From contig CP154956.1 in NCBI GenBank assembly GCA_039621445.1, forward strand, positions 53,553,143-53,617,142: DNA of 64,000 bases. Direction: 5' to 3'. This document shows positions 38,745-50,086 of the stretch, piece after piece. The notes beneath the pieces are model-generated. The model searched no databases. It was not told the DNA's origin and worked only from the letters and a program-made list of their open reading frames with translations. Position 1 is the stretch's first letter. Every line of letters starts with the position of its first letter. Source of the DNA: Euglena gracilis (lineage: Eukaryota; Euglenida; Euglenophyceae; Euglenales). A program made the translations under genes and the position numbers.

Positions 38745-41700
38745 TCACTGCTCGGGCACGGAGACAACGATGACCTCCAAGTTGAGGTCTGGCAGGGGCA
38801 CAGGCGCCTCAGGCCCAGGGGTGGCCTGGGCCATGGCAGGGCGACCGTCGGCCTTGGGGGTGCACCCCTCGTCCCCGGCAGGGGGTGGCGGCTCGACAAC
38901 ATCGGAGGACAGAAACCCAGGCTCAACCCCGGCAGGATGAGTTTGCTTAAATAATGAATAATCAAATTTTATAAATTAATTTATATTTAGTCTTATTTTA
39001 TTTTTTTAATAGTTAAATAATTCTCCCTTCGCCCCAAGGTACGATGAAGCGAATTCGATGACGTTTGTTGCTCACAATGGTGTCCACCCCCTATTCCTGT
39101 CCTTTTGTTGTGTGTTGTTGTTTGGTTCCGTGAAGCCCAAAGTCGCCCCCTGGGCACGGCCGTCCCCACCGTTGCCGCAGCGGCACAGGCGGCAGCAGCA
39201 GCGGCAGCAGCGGAGGCACGGGCGGAGGCGGCGGCGGCAGCGGAAGCACAGGCAGCCGCAGCACAGCAGCGCCAGGCCGGGCACGCCGAGCACCAGCGCC
39301 CAGAACAGCGGGGGCCGCTGGGCGCCGTTGGACGTGACGGCGCTGGCCGGGGTCGCCACCTGGGCGGCCTGGGAGGTGCAGTACTCCATGGCGCCGGGGT
39401 CGGTCCGGTCCTGGTTCAGGGCCGGGGCCGCGGGGATGCGGTGCGCCGGGAAATAAATGCATTGCGGTTTGTGCGTCGCGGGGAGCTGGCACGCTGGGGG
39501 GGTGGGGCGGAAAATAAATGTTTGTTGTGGTGTGATGAAGCACTATGAACCTCGGGCAGGAAAATACAACAGCCAGACAGGAACCATCGAAAAATGGACA
39601 CAGAAAAAAATCAATGCATTTTTGGAGGTCCAGGTGCATCAAAAAAAAAAATTGGAAAAGCATGAATGGGAACCTTGGGAACATTCTGGTTCTGAAATAT
39701 GCAATCTTACCTCACTGAAAAAAAAATTGCCAAAAAAAATGCTGATAGATTTAGCCACAGGGGAAAAAAAAACTGGCCAAAAAAAGCAGGTTTTTTGCGG
39801 AATCAAAAAACAAACGGAATCATTTTTCAGCAGAAATCAAAAATCATAGCGAAATGCGACAAAATGAAACGAAAAAGACCATGAGAAACTGTGTTATCCC
39901 CCACGCCCACGAGCCTCAGCAGGTTCCGGATTCAGCTTGGGGAGCCACTTGAGGGAGGTTAGAAAGAAATCTGGTACAAAAGACGTGTCTCACACCAGGG
40001 CTCAGCCACACATGTGTGCATTCCCATGGTCGTGCTCCATCCTGCATCGCAGCTGCAGGAGCCATTCACTAGCTGTCCGTGACCACAATTAGTTGGCACT
40101 GAGGGGCACAATGCATATGGAAATGGGGGCAAATGGATTCATCACTTCCAAAGAAGGTGAAAGGAAAATAAATCAATGGATGCTTTCTCGACAATGGCGA
40201 AAATTAAATATCATTCCCAACAGTGTACAGTTTCAGGTTTTGCTTTCAGGAGTGGGCCAATTGCTATTCAGTGGTGGAGCAATGCAGCGTAACAAGCATA
40301 ACAGAGGCAGGGAAAGAATATCCTTCTGCAAATATGATTGCCACCAAAAAAAAAAATCTTATGTGGAAGCACGCTTCAGCCCAAATGGTGGTTGGAGATT
40401 GGTGGAAAATGGTCTTCAAATGGAAATGCATATGCAAAGCACCAGAGGACTCACCAATGGCCGAGATCAAATGGGGGGGGGGTATGGAGAGAGACACCAC
40501 AACACAGGTGCAAAACTTTGGGCTGTGAGATTTTCGATGTAAACTGGACAGAAATGACTGTTTGCCCTTTTTGAGGATTGCTCTGTGGCATAACTGAGAA
40601 GGAAGCAATTCCACTTGAGAATCTCCCGGGGGGGGGACCCCTCAGGGGGGGGTGGGCTTTAGAATATCCAGGGGGGGGGGGGGGGGGATGCCAGCACCCG
40701 GGTTCCACTTAAGGGGAAGTCAGGGTTATTGGTTGGGGGCAGGGTTAGGGGTCCAAATGTGATCCTGGAGGTCCTTCATTTCTTGAAAATTTAGGGAGAA
40801 GTTGGTCCGCAATTCGGACGGATTTAGGCCGAAGTTGGGTTGACTTCAGACATTTTTTAGGCTAATTGGAGGCCCAAAGACTTGTGACCTAACTTGTGAC
40901 CAAACTTCTGGCTTGACTTGGTCTCTGAACAGAGCCAATCTTCGGTGTGCTGATCCTAACCATCAGCCTATTCCCAACATTCGGTGTGTATTCTCCCTGA
41001 ATCCGATCGATTTTGCTCGGATCCGGCGTGGTTGGGGGGTGAAACGGACCGAATCATCCGGAACGTTGGGACCATGTGCCGCCATATGCCCTCCTAGAGA
41101 AGCTTGCTGCCACCGCGACAACCCCAACACTCTCCGGGTCCACCCTCGCCCAATCTGACCTGACTGGCCTGACAACTCCCATGCCCGTGCCGGGGACCAC
41201 CATGACAGTTTTCCGGGCGGGATGGGGGGTGCGTCGTTACAGGGTGGGGGGGGGGTGCGTCGAAAAAAAACAGCTCGGCCAATCCCACTCCATTTAGGGG
41301 GAGGCTCTTTAAGGAGACCCATTACTGAGTACTCCTTCACATTATGCTCAGCGCTCATGGCCCGCTGGAACCCAAAGGCTGGAAGGGTCCTGGGGGGGGA
41401 TTTTTTTGTTTTTGAGTTCGGGCCTATGAGAATGGCACTGCCCCGCCCCACACCGCTGGCCCCGGCAAACAAGTCCGGCACGCTCACCATCCCGCCGGAC
41501 GTCGTTGAGTTCGCGGCGGGGGCGGCCACGCACGCGTTGTGGGCGGCGTCCAGCGTCTGGGCGGCGCCGCACTGCGCCACCGGCTCACACAGCAGCGTGG
41601 CCAGGTTGAAGAAGTCGCGCAGGCCGCCGTACTTCGCCCGGCACTGCGCGGCGGTCAGCGGCGTGCAGACCCCTGTCGGCGGAGACACGCAGCCCGGGAG

Positions 41701-42893
41701 ACCCTTCGCGTCCCGTCCTGAGCCCACTTCGCCAAAGTGTCACAACGCCCAAACTCCCCCAGCCAGGGAGGGGGCACCGCATAAACCATAGACACTCCTT
41801 TTATTGAACCCTGCAGGGTCCTGGCGGCAGCGTTCTACCCAACGTTCCACCGCTGTGCGCATTTGAAAATTCAGAAATTCAATGCATCTCAAATAAAATT
41901 TAGAAAAATCAAAGCCATCCCCAATTTTCACGCAAATTTTAGCCCACGCTTTCCCGCCCATCATATATCATGTCTGCCTGCAAAATGGAGCAGAAAAATA
42001 TCGGCAGAAAGAGGGAAAAGATGCTTTCGCCTAACACCCACCACCCATACCAAACCACCCTCAGCAGCCGAAGGCAATGTCATCCCTGGAGTTCGAAAAT
42101 CTGCTTCGGGCTGAAAGAGTTGACCAGAACGGCTGCCTAGTGGCCCCCGTCCCTCCGTTGTCACAGTCACTCATGTAAACGAGGCAATCATTCATTCATT
42201 AAACGATCACATTGCACACTTCCTACACAAAAGTTCTGTTTATCATCCATCTTCCTAGGTCCAAAAAAAAAAAATGCCCGAAGACTGGGTCTTCCAAGCC
42301 CTTCCCCTTTCCAGAGTCCTGAAAATCTCTGAATTACTTGCACAATGAATTACTGGTACGATCTGAATCACTAAAAAAAAAAGTGTGGGATACAATTTGA
42401 ATACTGATAATGGCAATGATGTAAATTGCCTTCATTAAGAACTGAAAAGGATAAAGGTTAGGCAGTGTGCACCTGAAGCATAAGTCTGGTCCGCTGTGGG
42501 GCATGGGGAGTTGCCCGCTGAGGAGGACGCAGTGGACGAAGAGGTCTGGAGGCCATCAAAAGGGACAACAACGGTGCCATCCAGGCGAGCGTGCTGGGTG
42601 ATGGTGATGTTGCAGTAACCACGGCGTGCAGTGAGGAAGTGGAGGGGGATGAGGAAGGAGTACCTGCCAAGTGAAAGAATGCTGCGACTTCAGGACGAAA
42701 TCCCTGGGTGTGATGGTTTGTGTCTCTACATTTATGCCTGTGTGAGCGTGCGTGTGCTGTGTGTGCTGTGTGTGTGCTGTATGTGTGTTGTGTGTGTGTG
42801 TGTGTGTTGGTACGGGTGTTGTGTGTGTGTGTGTGTGTGTGTGCGTGCGTGTGCATGTGCGTGTGTGTGTGCGCGTCTGTACGTGTGTGTGTA

Positions 42894-42968
<75 letters not shown>

Positions 42969-43054
42969 ATGTGTGTGTGTGTGCGTGCGTGCGTGCGTGT
43001 GTGTGTGTGTGTGTGTGTGTGGGTGTGGTTGTGTGTGTGTGTGTGTGGGGTTGT

Positions 43055-43091
<37 letters not shown>

Positions 43092-43092
43092 T

Positions 43093-43128
<36 letters not shown>

Positions 43129-43138
43129 GTGTGGGTGT

Positions 43139-43236
<98 letters not shown>

Positions 43237-43831
43237 ACGCGGGGGATTCCATTTAAGAACTCGGCTGCTCTGTAATGAATGAACGAAACTCAAGGCCGAC
43301 ATGCTTTCCAGAGGCGCCCTACTGGCTGCACACCCACGCACGCACGCACGTACACACGCGCGCGGAGGGGCGCACGCACACACATTACCCCCCTCCTACA
43401 AAAAACTGCCTGACAATACGCACCAGCCAAGTCGGGACCACAACCCAGGTTGGGGGTTCCCGTGACAAAGGCCCTTCTCTGGAAGGATCACTCAGAAAAT
43501 GCAGCAGGGGGCGGGGACCGGTGCAGGACATAGGGATCTTGGCTGAAGGACTGGGTGGCCTGCAGCAACGGGCTGGCCAGGGCGGCAGGGCTGTAGCATG
43601 ATCCGGGGCCGGCCACCACAGCTCCCGCGAGGTCCCTGTCGGGCGGGGATGGGAAGCGGAGGCAAACACGGGTTGGAATGGACCAGCCCTGGAAACGGGA
43701 CAAAACAGAGAAGGTTTGGCATTGGAAATGGAGGGGCATTCAGCCAACGTCTGATGTGGGGGAATGGAAACAAAGTTGCAGCAGTTTCTCCCGCCGGATA
43801 TGATGGGCCAATTCTGGACAGCATCCTCACG

Positions 43832-43867
<36 letters not shown>

Positions 43868-46800
43868 GCCACACTTTCAAAAAAACACAGTCAAAAGAAA
43901 ACGCAGAGGAATGCTCGAAGTGGGGGGGGCGGGGGCAGACCGTCCGTCCACGAAACAGAGGGCGGTCATGGTGAGCTGAAACGTCGCATTGCGCTCCGCC
44001 GCGTTCGTCAGCACCACGACGAGCTCCACCTGGGTGTCCCCCGGGCTGGGGGGCACCACGCCCTGGTCCACCACCACTGTGGCGGGGGCGACGGTGGCCG
44101 TACAGCTGGCAACGCGGTGGCGGAAAGAGCACTTCCCAACACACACGACGCCCGTGCAAGAGGAGAGACCCCGTTGGTGTGGCGCGGGGCCGGGTTCACA
44201 CCGGGCGTACCGTAGCGCCGCACGAGGCGGAACGCGCTGCCGCTGAGCTCGAGGTAGACGTATGCGGTGCCAGTGGACGGGCACTGGACGGCCTCCACGC
44301 CGGTGCCGGCCGCCAGGTCGATGGTGCAGTACGCCGGGGCCCGCGTGCACGCCAGGTCGGCGTAGGCCGCCTGCACGGTGGCGGCGCGGAAGGCGGCGAA
44401 CTGGTCGAAGGGGTCGGGGGCGGGGACGTCCCACGTCGGGATGCCGAACAGCTGCCCTGGGGGCGGCAAGGACTTTCACACAATGCCCCCAAACCCCTTT
44501 CCCGGGGGGGGGGGGTGAAGGTGCTCAAATGCAGTGTGCTGTGCATGGTGTGTGCCTTGAATCATCGCATTTTGTTCAAAAAAAAAGAAAAGTGCGTGTG
44601 TTGCAGCATTATTCAACTGTGCAACAGCAAAACCATTCGAAGATAGTGTGGTTTGGAATGTCTTCTGGTGCAAAATTCAAACAAACCCAAAAAATGCCTT
44701 GTTTGCCCTTCAATGAAGACATTTGACGTTAGGGTTTCAGCGTTGAGGCAAGTTTGGATGGCTAAATGCAATTTGAAGGTTTTCTGCATTTTTGTGCATT
44801 TTTACCTCCCAAAAAAACAGGCTTTTTTGCAATGAAAACAATTCATTGCAGTGTGTCAATGATACCTTGAAGTCGAGCAATGGATGATTTTTTGTATTGA
44901 GAGGTAGGGTTGACCGCATCCAAAAAAAACAAAAGGTACAGGAAGCGCTGGCAAAATGCAGCGGTTCGATGGGTAGCCGTGCCAAACGCAATGCTGGGAT
45001 CCGTCCATCGTGGGGAGAGTTGACTTCCAAGGGGCGGGACCTGGTGGGTCTGAACATTGGAAGTTCTGGAAGAAGCTGGACGGGGTGATGCCGATCTGCC
45101 TGAGATTGAGTGAAACGGTCTTCTTGTTTAAAAAAAAAACGGTAGTTTTGTATCCACCATGCTGTGAACTGGCGAATGCCACACCGCATGAGTTGTGTTT
45201 GTCGTTTGCATAGCAGGGAGGGGTGCATGTCCATACAGCTGCGATGCGGAAGCCTCAGGGTGCACTTGGAAGTGGTTTCAGGTGCCACTGACCGTTGAGT
45301 GTCTAACTGGAGAAGTGGACATTGCCACGTGGCCTGTCTGAGAGTGCAGCCCAGACAATAAATACAGAATTGTTCATCAGAAGCCGAGAGCAAACACCTG
45401 ACCGAAGGGCCAAAAGAAGTTTGTGGGACAAGGAATCCGACGTCGGTCCCATTGGCTTCATGTCGGGGCAGAATGGGCAAGTCTGGTTGGGCTTCGTCAG
45501 TCCAACTGGACCAGAGTCTTCCTTCAGCATGTACCAGTCATGAGCCTTAGCCTTAGGCGGCGTAACTCGCACTTAAGGATTTTTCTTTGTCTGTGTGTGT
45601 AAATACATATCAATGTGTCGGGGATGGATGCAAATGCACACACCGAACACTTGTGCAAAGACACACGTACACAACGATGGCGGCAATGAATCATTTCGCG
45701 GAAATTGTGTGATCCCCTTTCCGGTGACATTGCAACAAAATGTGGCCGGACACATCCCCGCTGCAAGTTCGGTGGAGGCTCCGAACCGATTCCATGTGGA
45801 CCACTTTATCCTTCACCCTGACAAACACCCTTGACAAACACGCCCTCCATCCTTGCGACCCTGCCCAGCGGCACAACCGGACGTCCCCTAAACCCCCCAT
45901 CATTCCATCACTGTTCCTGGCGCTCCTGCGAACGCCCAAAAAACCATAGGTGCCGGGGCAGGCTAACAAAAAATGCGCCAAAAATCCGTGAGTGAGTGCC
46001 GGCACTACGGGAACAAGCGGGAGAAGAGAGCCGCACGGAGCAAAGGTGGGGGTGCAGGGTCTGGTCTTTTGGTGCATTTCTTTGTTTTTATTGGGGAGCT
46101 CCGTCGGGAGTTTCGTGCCACACTGGTGACAAAAAAGCCCAGGAGAAACCGGAACATCAGCCAAAATGCTGGGAGTTGCAGCCGGAAAAAAAAAGCAATT
46201 CGCTCAGATCTGTGGCCCCTCTCGCTCGAAGTTCCGGAAATGCCAGCAAGAAGGTCAAATTTTTCGACATGCAGGCGAATGCGTTCACTGACCAAAACAA
46301 AAAGCTTAAGTTCGAGTTATGCCAAAGTGGGCCGCAAATGGAAGGCCTCGGTTTTCTGCCAGAGATATTTTCCCCCGCACGGCAGGCGACTGTCCCCATG
46401 CTACCCCAGGCGGGGGTCCTTCAGCAGGTACACCGTCCCGAAGCTACGGTACACCTCCCCCGGAACGGAGGCGGTCACGACCGAGGCCACCACGTCCGGC
46501 GTGGCGGGGCTCGCCGGGGACTGCTGCGAGCCGCCCGCCTCGTTGAACACGAGGGGACTGCGGGCCACCCCGTTCTGGGCGATGGCGATCTGAAGCGTAT
46601 ACCTGTCGACAATGAGAAGGTTCAAAAACATGAAATGACATTTTGAAGAAAAAAATGCCCCTTTTATTCGGGAAGATCATTTCGCCCAAAACGGTCGCTC
46701 CGCGAAAGCAAAATTCGAACTGGGGTCGCGTGAAAGATTCATGAAAAGTCCATGCCATCTGGCAAGGGTTTGGACCCGGCACCCCCCCCCCTGCATCATC

Positions 46801-48389
46801 CGGGGGATGGGGGTGCGCACCGGACTCGGCCGCCCTGCACAGCGTACATCCCGTATGTGCGGTTGGCTGTGGCGTCCTGGGCCCACTGGTGGACGTCCTG
46901 CAGGCCCAGCGCCGGGGCAGCTGCACGGCGGGCTGGGGCGGGTAGGCTCGGGAGGCGGGGGCGGCGGATCCATCCCCGGGGGGGACAATGCCTGCCGCGC
47001 AGAGTGCCGGCACCATTGGCCCTGAGGGGTTAACTAACCCCCCCCCGCCTCAAAAATGAAACGATCTCACATGTCGGCCCCCGAAAAGCATTGTGCCGTG
47101 GCACGTTGGACGTTCCCCCCGGTACCGTGCTTTTTGGCCATTTTCTTCGATGGAGAACACTGGCAACATTTCAGGTTGGCCAGTACCGGGGGACGCTGAC
47201 AGCTCCTCGAAGACGATCCAATCCCCAGCCCGACGTGGGCAGCAGCGGGTGTTCGTGCCGGTGCACTCCGTCGGGTAACGGTTGCGGCGGATGGTCTCAA
47301 AGGAGTTGACGGCCAGCCCGCGGTACAGCAGCGGGTACTCCACCCGCCCTGGCGCCGCACAGCGGGGCATCCGTCTGGGCGGTGAGCCAGTTGGCCCAAA
47401 GAAGGGACAGGAATCGACGGTGGCACACACTCCTCCGTCGGATTTGAAACGCAATGCGATGGATGATGCACAGTAGCGTGGCGACTGTGCCGACTGACTG
47501 ACTGACTGACGATCAGCGGACTGTTTCTTTTGTGCCGTTTCGTGCAATAGGGCCCACACACATGAAGAGGGGCTGTGCAAGTGGCGGACCTCCGGTCTTG
47601 TGAATGTTCACTTCGATCACGTTGGCGGGGACCCAGTCGTCATCGGCACTTGTGCTGACCATGAACTGCAGCGACCACTCGACCCCAGGCCCTGTGCCGG
47701 TGGGGTATTTCCAGCTGTGGCCATCCCATCAACCTGACACATGCCAGCTTTGAGACTCTGGGCAAAGAACTCCAGAAGAGGGAAAAGGTTTTGGTTGGCG
47801 AGGAGAAGCGAAGCCTCACCGGTGTAGGCTGAGCCTGATGCCAGGTGGGAACAGAACCACGCCTCCGTCTCATCACTGGCAACTAAATTGGGTTGAAGAG
47901 TCCCCCCAGGCCTCTGTTTGTAACCCCCCCCCCCGATGTTCTCCTCGGAGACAGTTCGTATCAAGCCTCTACCCCAATGTTCATGGAGCAATGTCAGCAA
48001 GGGAAACAGAAACATCAACCAACAAACATTGCATCGCATCTGATCGTTATTCGGCTCCTCCGCAAAAATGCCACACACACGAACGTGCATAGTCTGTAGA
48101 CAAGGGGGAACATTCTACCCCCACCCCGAAAGCAAATCACATGGCGAAAGGTACCACGCACACAAAGTTGAAGACGTTCTGACCCATGAATTGGCCGAGG
48201 CAGGACAGCTGGAGTGGCCCGTGCCTGCTCAGGGCCGTTGTCTTGCACGTAGGTGCCCCCGACCAGCTTCCGGGAGCACGCCTCCTGCGCGTCGCACACC
48301 ACCGACTGGGTCACGATGAACTGCCCCCAGGCCGGGCAGGCCAGCAGCCCCACGACACACAGCCACGCCGCGGCCGGCGTGGCAGGCAT
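38745..48389 (-). CDS. HAP2: HAP2/GCS1-like gamete fusion protein, at least 12 exons
   Basis: Class II-type membrane fusogen of gametes. The ATG at 48389 opens a signal peptide (A-W-L-C-V-V-G-L-L-A-C-P-A-W-G), then Q-F-I-V-T-Q-S-V-V-C-D-A-Q-E-A-C-S-R-K-L, the typical HAP2 N-terminus (C...C.kkl). Ectodomain exons: 47595-47680 (E-W-S-L-Q-F-M-V), 47200-47375 (V-E-Y-P-L-L-Y-R-G-L-A-V-N-S, C-T-G-T-N-T-R-C-C-P), about 46845-46915, 46395-46600 (Y-T-L-Q-I-A-I-A-Q-N-G-V-A-R), 44210-44470, 43935-44160 (L-V-V-V-L-T-N-A-A-E-R-N-A), 43505-43640, 42479-42661 and 41462-41684 (Cys-rich). Exon 39156-39411 has the single TM (F-W-A-L-V-L-G-V-P-G-L-A-L-L) and a Cys/Arg-rich tail that is likely palmitoylated. Exon 38745-38927 ends S-V-P-E-Q-stop. 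Middle joins are partly approximate. Confidence 0.75.
38928..39155 (-). other. Nonconventional intron in the HAP2 tail
   Basis: The minus strand starts GCC-CAGGGGGCGAC and ends CATCCTG-CCGGG. Phase 0. Splicing adds a 61-residue acidic/Pro-rich tail before the stop at 38745. Confidence 0.7.
39156..39411 (-). CDS. HAP2: HAP2 exon: stem, transmembrane segment, Cys-rich tail
   Basis: The upstream join G-D-R-T-D-P-G-A-M-E-Y-C-T-S is exact under the CAG/CTG rule (intron 39412-41461). After the TM the chain continues C-C-G-C-L-C-F-R-C-R-R-R-L-R-P-C-L-R-C-C, then further Cys pairs. The juxtamembrane Cys and Arg/Lys richness is usual for HAP2 tails. The downstream join (intron 38928-39155) reads G-D-G-R-V-E-P-G-F-L-S. 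Confidence 0.78.
39412..41461 (-). other. 2-kb nonconventional intron of HAP2
   Basis: The minus strand starts GGC-CAGCGGTG and ends CGGCCCTG-AACCA. The phase-2 join is in frame. It contains A-runs, two G-runs and a degenerate GGGTTAGGGG segment near 40740. Most of it is repeated at 60363-61880. Confidence 0.7.
39942..43596 (+). repeat. Segment duplicated at 60363-64000 (copy A)
   Basis: Nearly identical to copy B over the whole 3.65 kb. Differences are a handful of substitutions plus length changes in homopolymers and TG repeats. It holds HAP2 exons 41462-41684 and 42479-42661 and most of 43505-43640. Confidence 0.95.
42720..43237 (+). repeat. (TG)n/(TGCG)n microsatellite in a HAP2 intron
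   Basis: About 500 bp of imperfect GT and GTGC units, one of the longest simple repeats in the window. Its allele in the duplicate lies at 63155-63638, with different internal lengths. Confidence 0.95.
43833..43866 (+). repeat. (CA)n microsatellite
   Basis: About 17 CA units in the HAP2 intron next to the exon at 43935-44160. Confidence 0.95.
45552..45584 (+). repeat. Solo terminus related to the 12.7-kb element
   Basis: CTTAGGCGGCG followed by TAACTCGCACTTAAGGATTTTT aligns over about 33 bp to the left end of the large element (22160 onward), with scattered differences. It lies inside a HAP2 intron. A clear opposite end is not visible; the nearest weak candidate is near 45970-46015. Confidence 0.55.
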
Positions 48390-48399
48390 CCGGGTGCTG

Positions 48400-48900
48400 T
48401 GGGGGGGGGATGGAGACAGAAGGGGGGGGACACAAAATGGACCCTCAAAAAACGCGACACAAAAAAACGCAAAAAAAAACGCAAAAAGGCCGGGAGGTCC
48501 AGCTCAGAGTGTGGAAAATGTGGGCTGGCGGGGAAAAGGCTGCTGGCTGACCCTCCCATAGGAATCACAGGCTGGGCCCGACCCAGGGCCGAGCCAGGTA
48601 CGAAAAAATCGAAACTGCAAAAATGGCCAAAAAAACTGCCAATTATGCAAAAAAAAATTATTTTTTACTCCAAAAAAAATGTCCTGGGCAGCCTTTTTCC
48701 GACCCATTTTCGCCCATTTTGACCCATTTTTGCCCATTTTTGTACCCCCGAAAGCGAAAAATCCATTACCATCCAGCGACCCTTCGGGTTGGAAATAAAT
48801 CTCGTTGAGGGGGGGGAAGAGGGTCCGGGGATAGAAAAAGGCTGCTGGCTGGCTGGACCCCCCCAGGCCCCCAGGGGGTGGGGTCAAATTTTCTTAAGCA
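48400..48900 (+). repeat. Dispersed repeat, GCTGCTGGCTG family, copy near the HAP2 start
   Basis: Shares an ordered series of phrases with 52125-52540: CTCAGAG...GGAAAAT, GGGCTGG, GGCTGCTGGCTGA, GGGCCCGACCCAGGG, CGAAA, CTGCAAAAA, TTTTTGCCCA, and finally AAATAAATCTCGTTGAG. A shorter version lies at 12010-12250. Confidence 0.75.
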
Positions 48901-49510
48901 ACGCCCTGAGAAAAAACGCAAAAAAAACCGCAAGTTGCATGCAATATCCTTCAGGAGCTCCCCGGCATGTACACTTTTTGCTGGAGAGGACTTCGAAAAA
49001 AATTTGGCTCCGCCGGGGCAAATTTCTCATTTTGCACAAAAATAAGCATTTTGTTGACCCCAAAAAATGCAAAAGTGACAAAAACCAAATGACAAAGAAT
49101 TTGGTTTTGGAGAAAATAAGGCCAAAATGAGGAATTTTTTCATAGTCAAAAAATTTATCCAGCAAAAATCCAAAAATAGCCAGGGGAAAAAAGCACAAAA
49201 AAAACACAAAAACAGTGCAAAAAACACAATTTTTGTGAAAATAAAAAAACCACAAAAAACCACAAATGAAAATGTGTTTGTGTTCCCCCCCCCCCTGGAG
49301 GAGACGAGCGGGCAGATGGGGAGAAGCCATAAAAAATGTAGAAGTTTACTGATGTCGAACAGCAGAGTCAGACACCATTGCTGGACTTGCAGGCAGTCAG
49401 TGATTGGCGAAAGGTGGTTCAATCGAAAACGTTCTGGAGCAGTTGCGAGGGAATAGAGGGTGTCAACGACCTTTGTGTGTACCTCATTCTCCCTCTCTTG
49501 CATCCAAAAG

Positions 49511-49547
49511 AGCCAAAGCTGTAACAGCCGCTGTTACGGCTTTGGCT
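49511..49547 (+). repeat. Near-perfect 37-bp hairpin
   Basis: AGCCAAAGCTGTAACAGC is followed almost at once by its inverted copy with one mismatch (GCTGTTACGGCTTTGGCT). It lies between the HAP2 start and the glycosyltransferase 3' end. Confidence 0.85.
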
Positions 49548-49639
49548 GGAACAGCGGCGGCATAAGGGGGAGGGGGTTGGGATCTAAAGCAATAGAAAAA
49601 GAAGCTGAACCCAACTTCATATACCCCGAAGGAAAATTG

Positions 49640-49720
49640 GTTTTGTGGTTCTGGCGGGTGGCCATGGCTCCGAAATACCGGCCACTAAAGGCTGCGGAGA
49701 GCGTGTGCTCAAAGAACTGC
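49640..49720 (-). CDS. Isolated candidate exon downstream of the glycosyltransferase stop
   Basis: The minus-strand frame reads T-E-Q-F-F-E-H-T-L-S-A-A-F-S-G-R-Y-F-G-A. It could be a further glycosyltransferase exon if the stop at 50087 is spliced out, or a chance ORF. Confidence 0.25.
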
Positions 49721-50086
49721 TCTGTCAGAGGAATCCGAGGGTTTTTTTGTATTAATTTCCATCCATCCAAAAACAACAACAACAACCTGATGTGGATGCC
49801 GATCAAGAACCCGGTTCGTCACCCCCAGGACAGCTCTTCAGACATGCCGCTGATGCCGCTGGACCTCGACTTCGGGTGAAACGACACCCAAAGCAAAGCG
49901 CCCCCTGCCGGGAACCTTGGCTGCTGGGTTCAGATCCCCTGCATGGGGGATGGAACCCCTCAGTTGCGAAGTTATGCTCCAGGGGGAGGTCACCACAGCA
50001 AAGGTGCAAGAGCCAGTGCGTGATGTTGGGTTGCAAAATAATAAGCGGTCGCCCAAGCACACCACAGCGAGCAATTTGCGGGCCAT

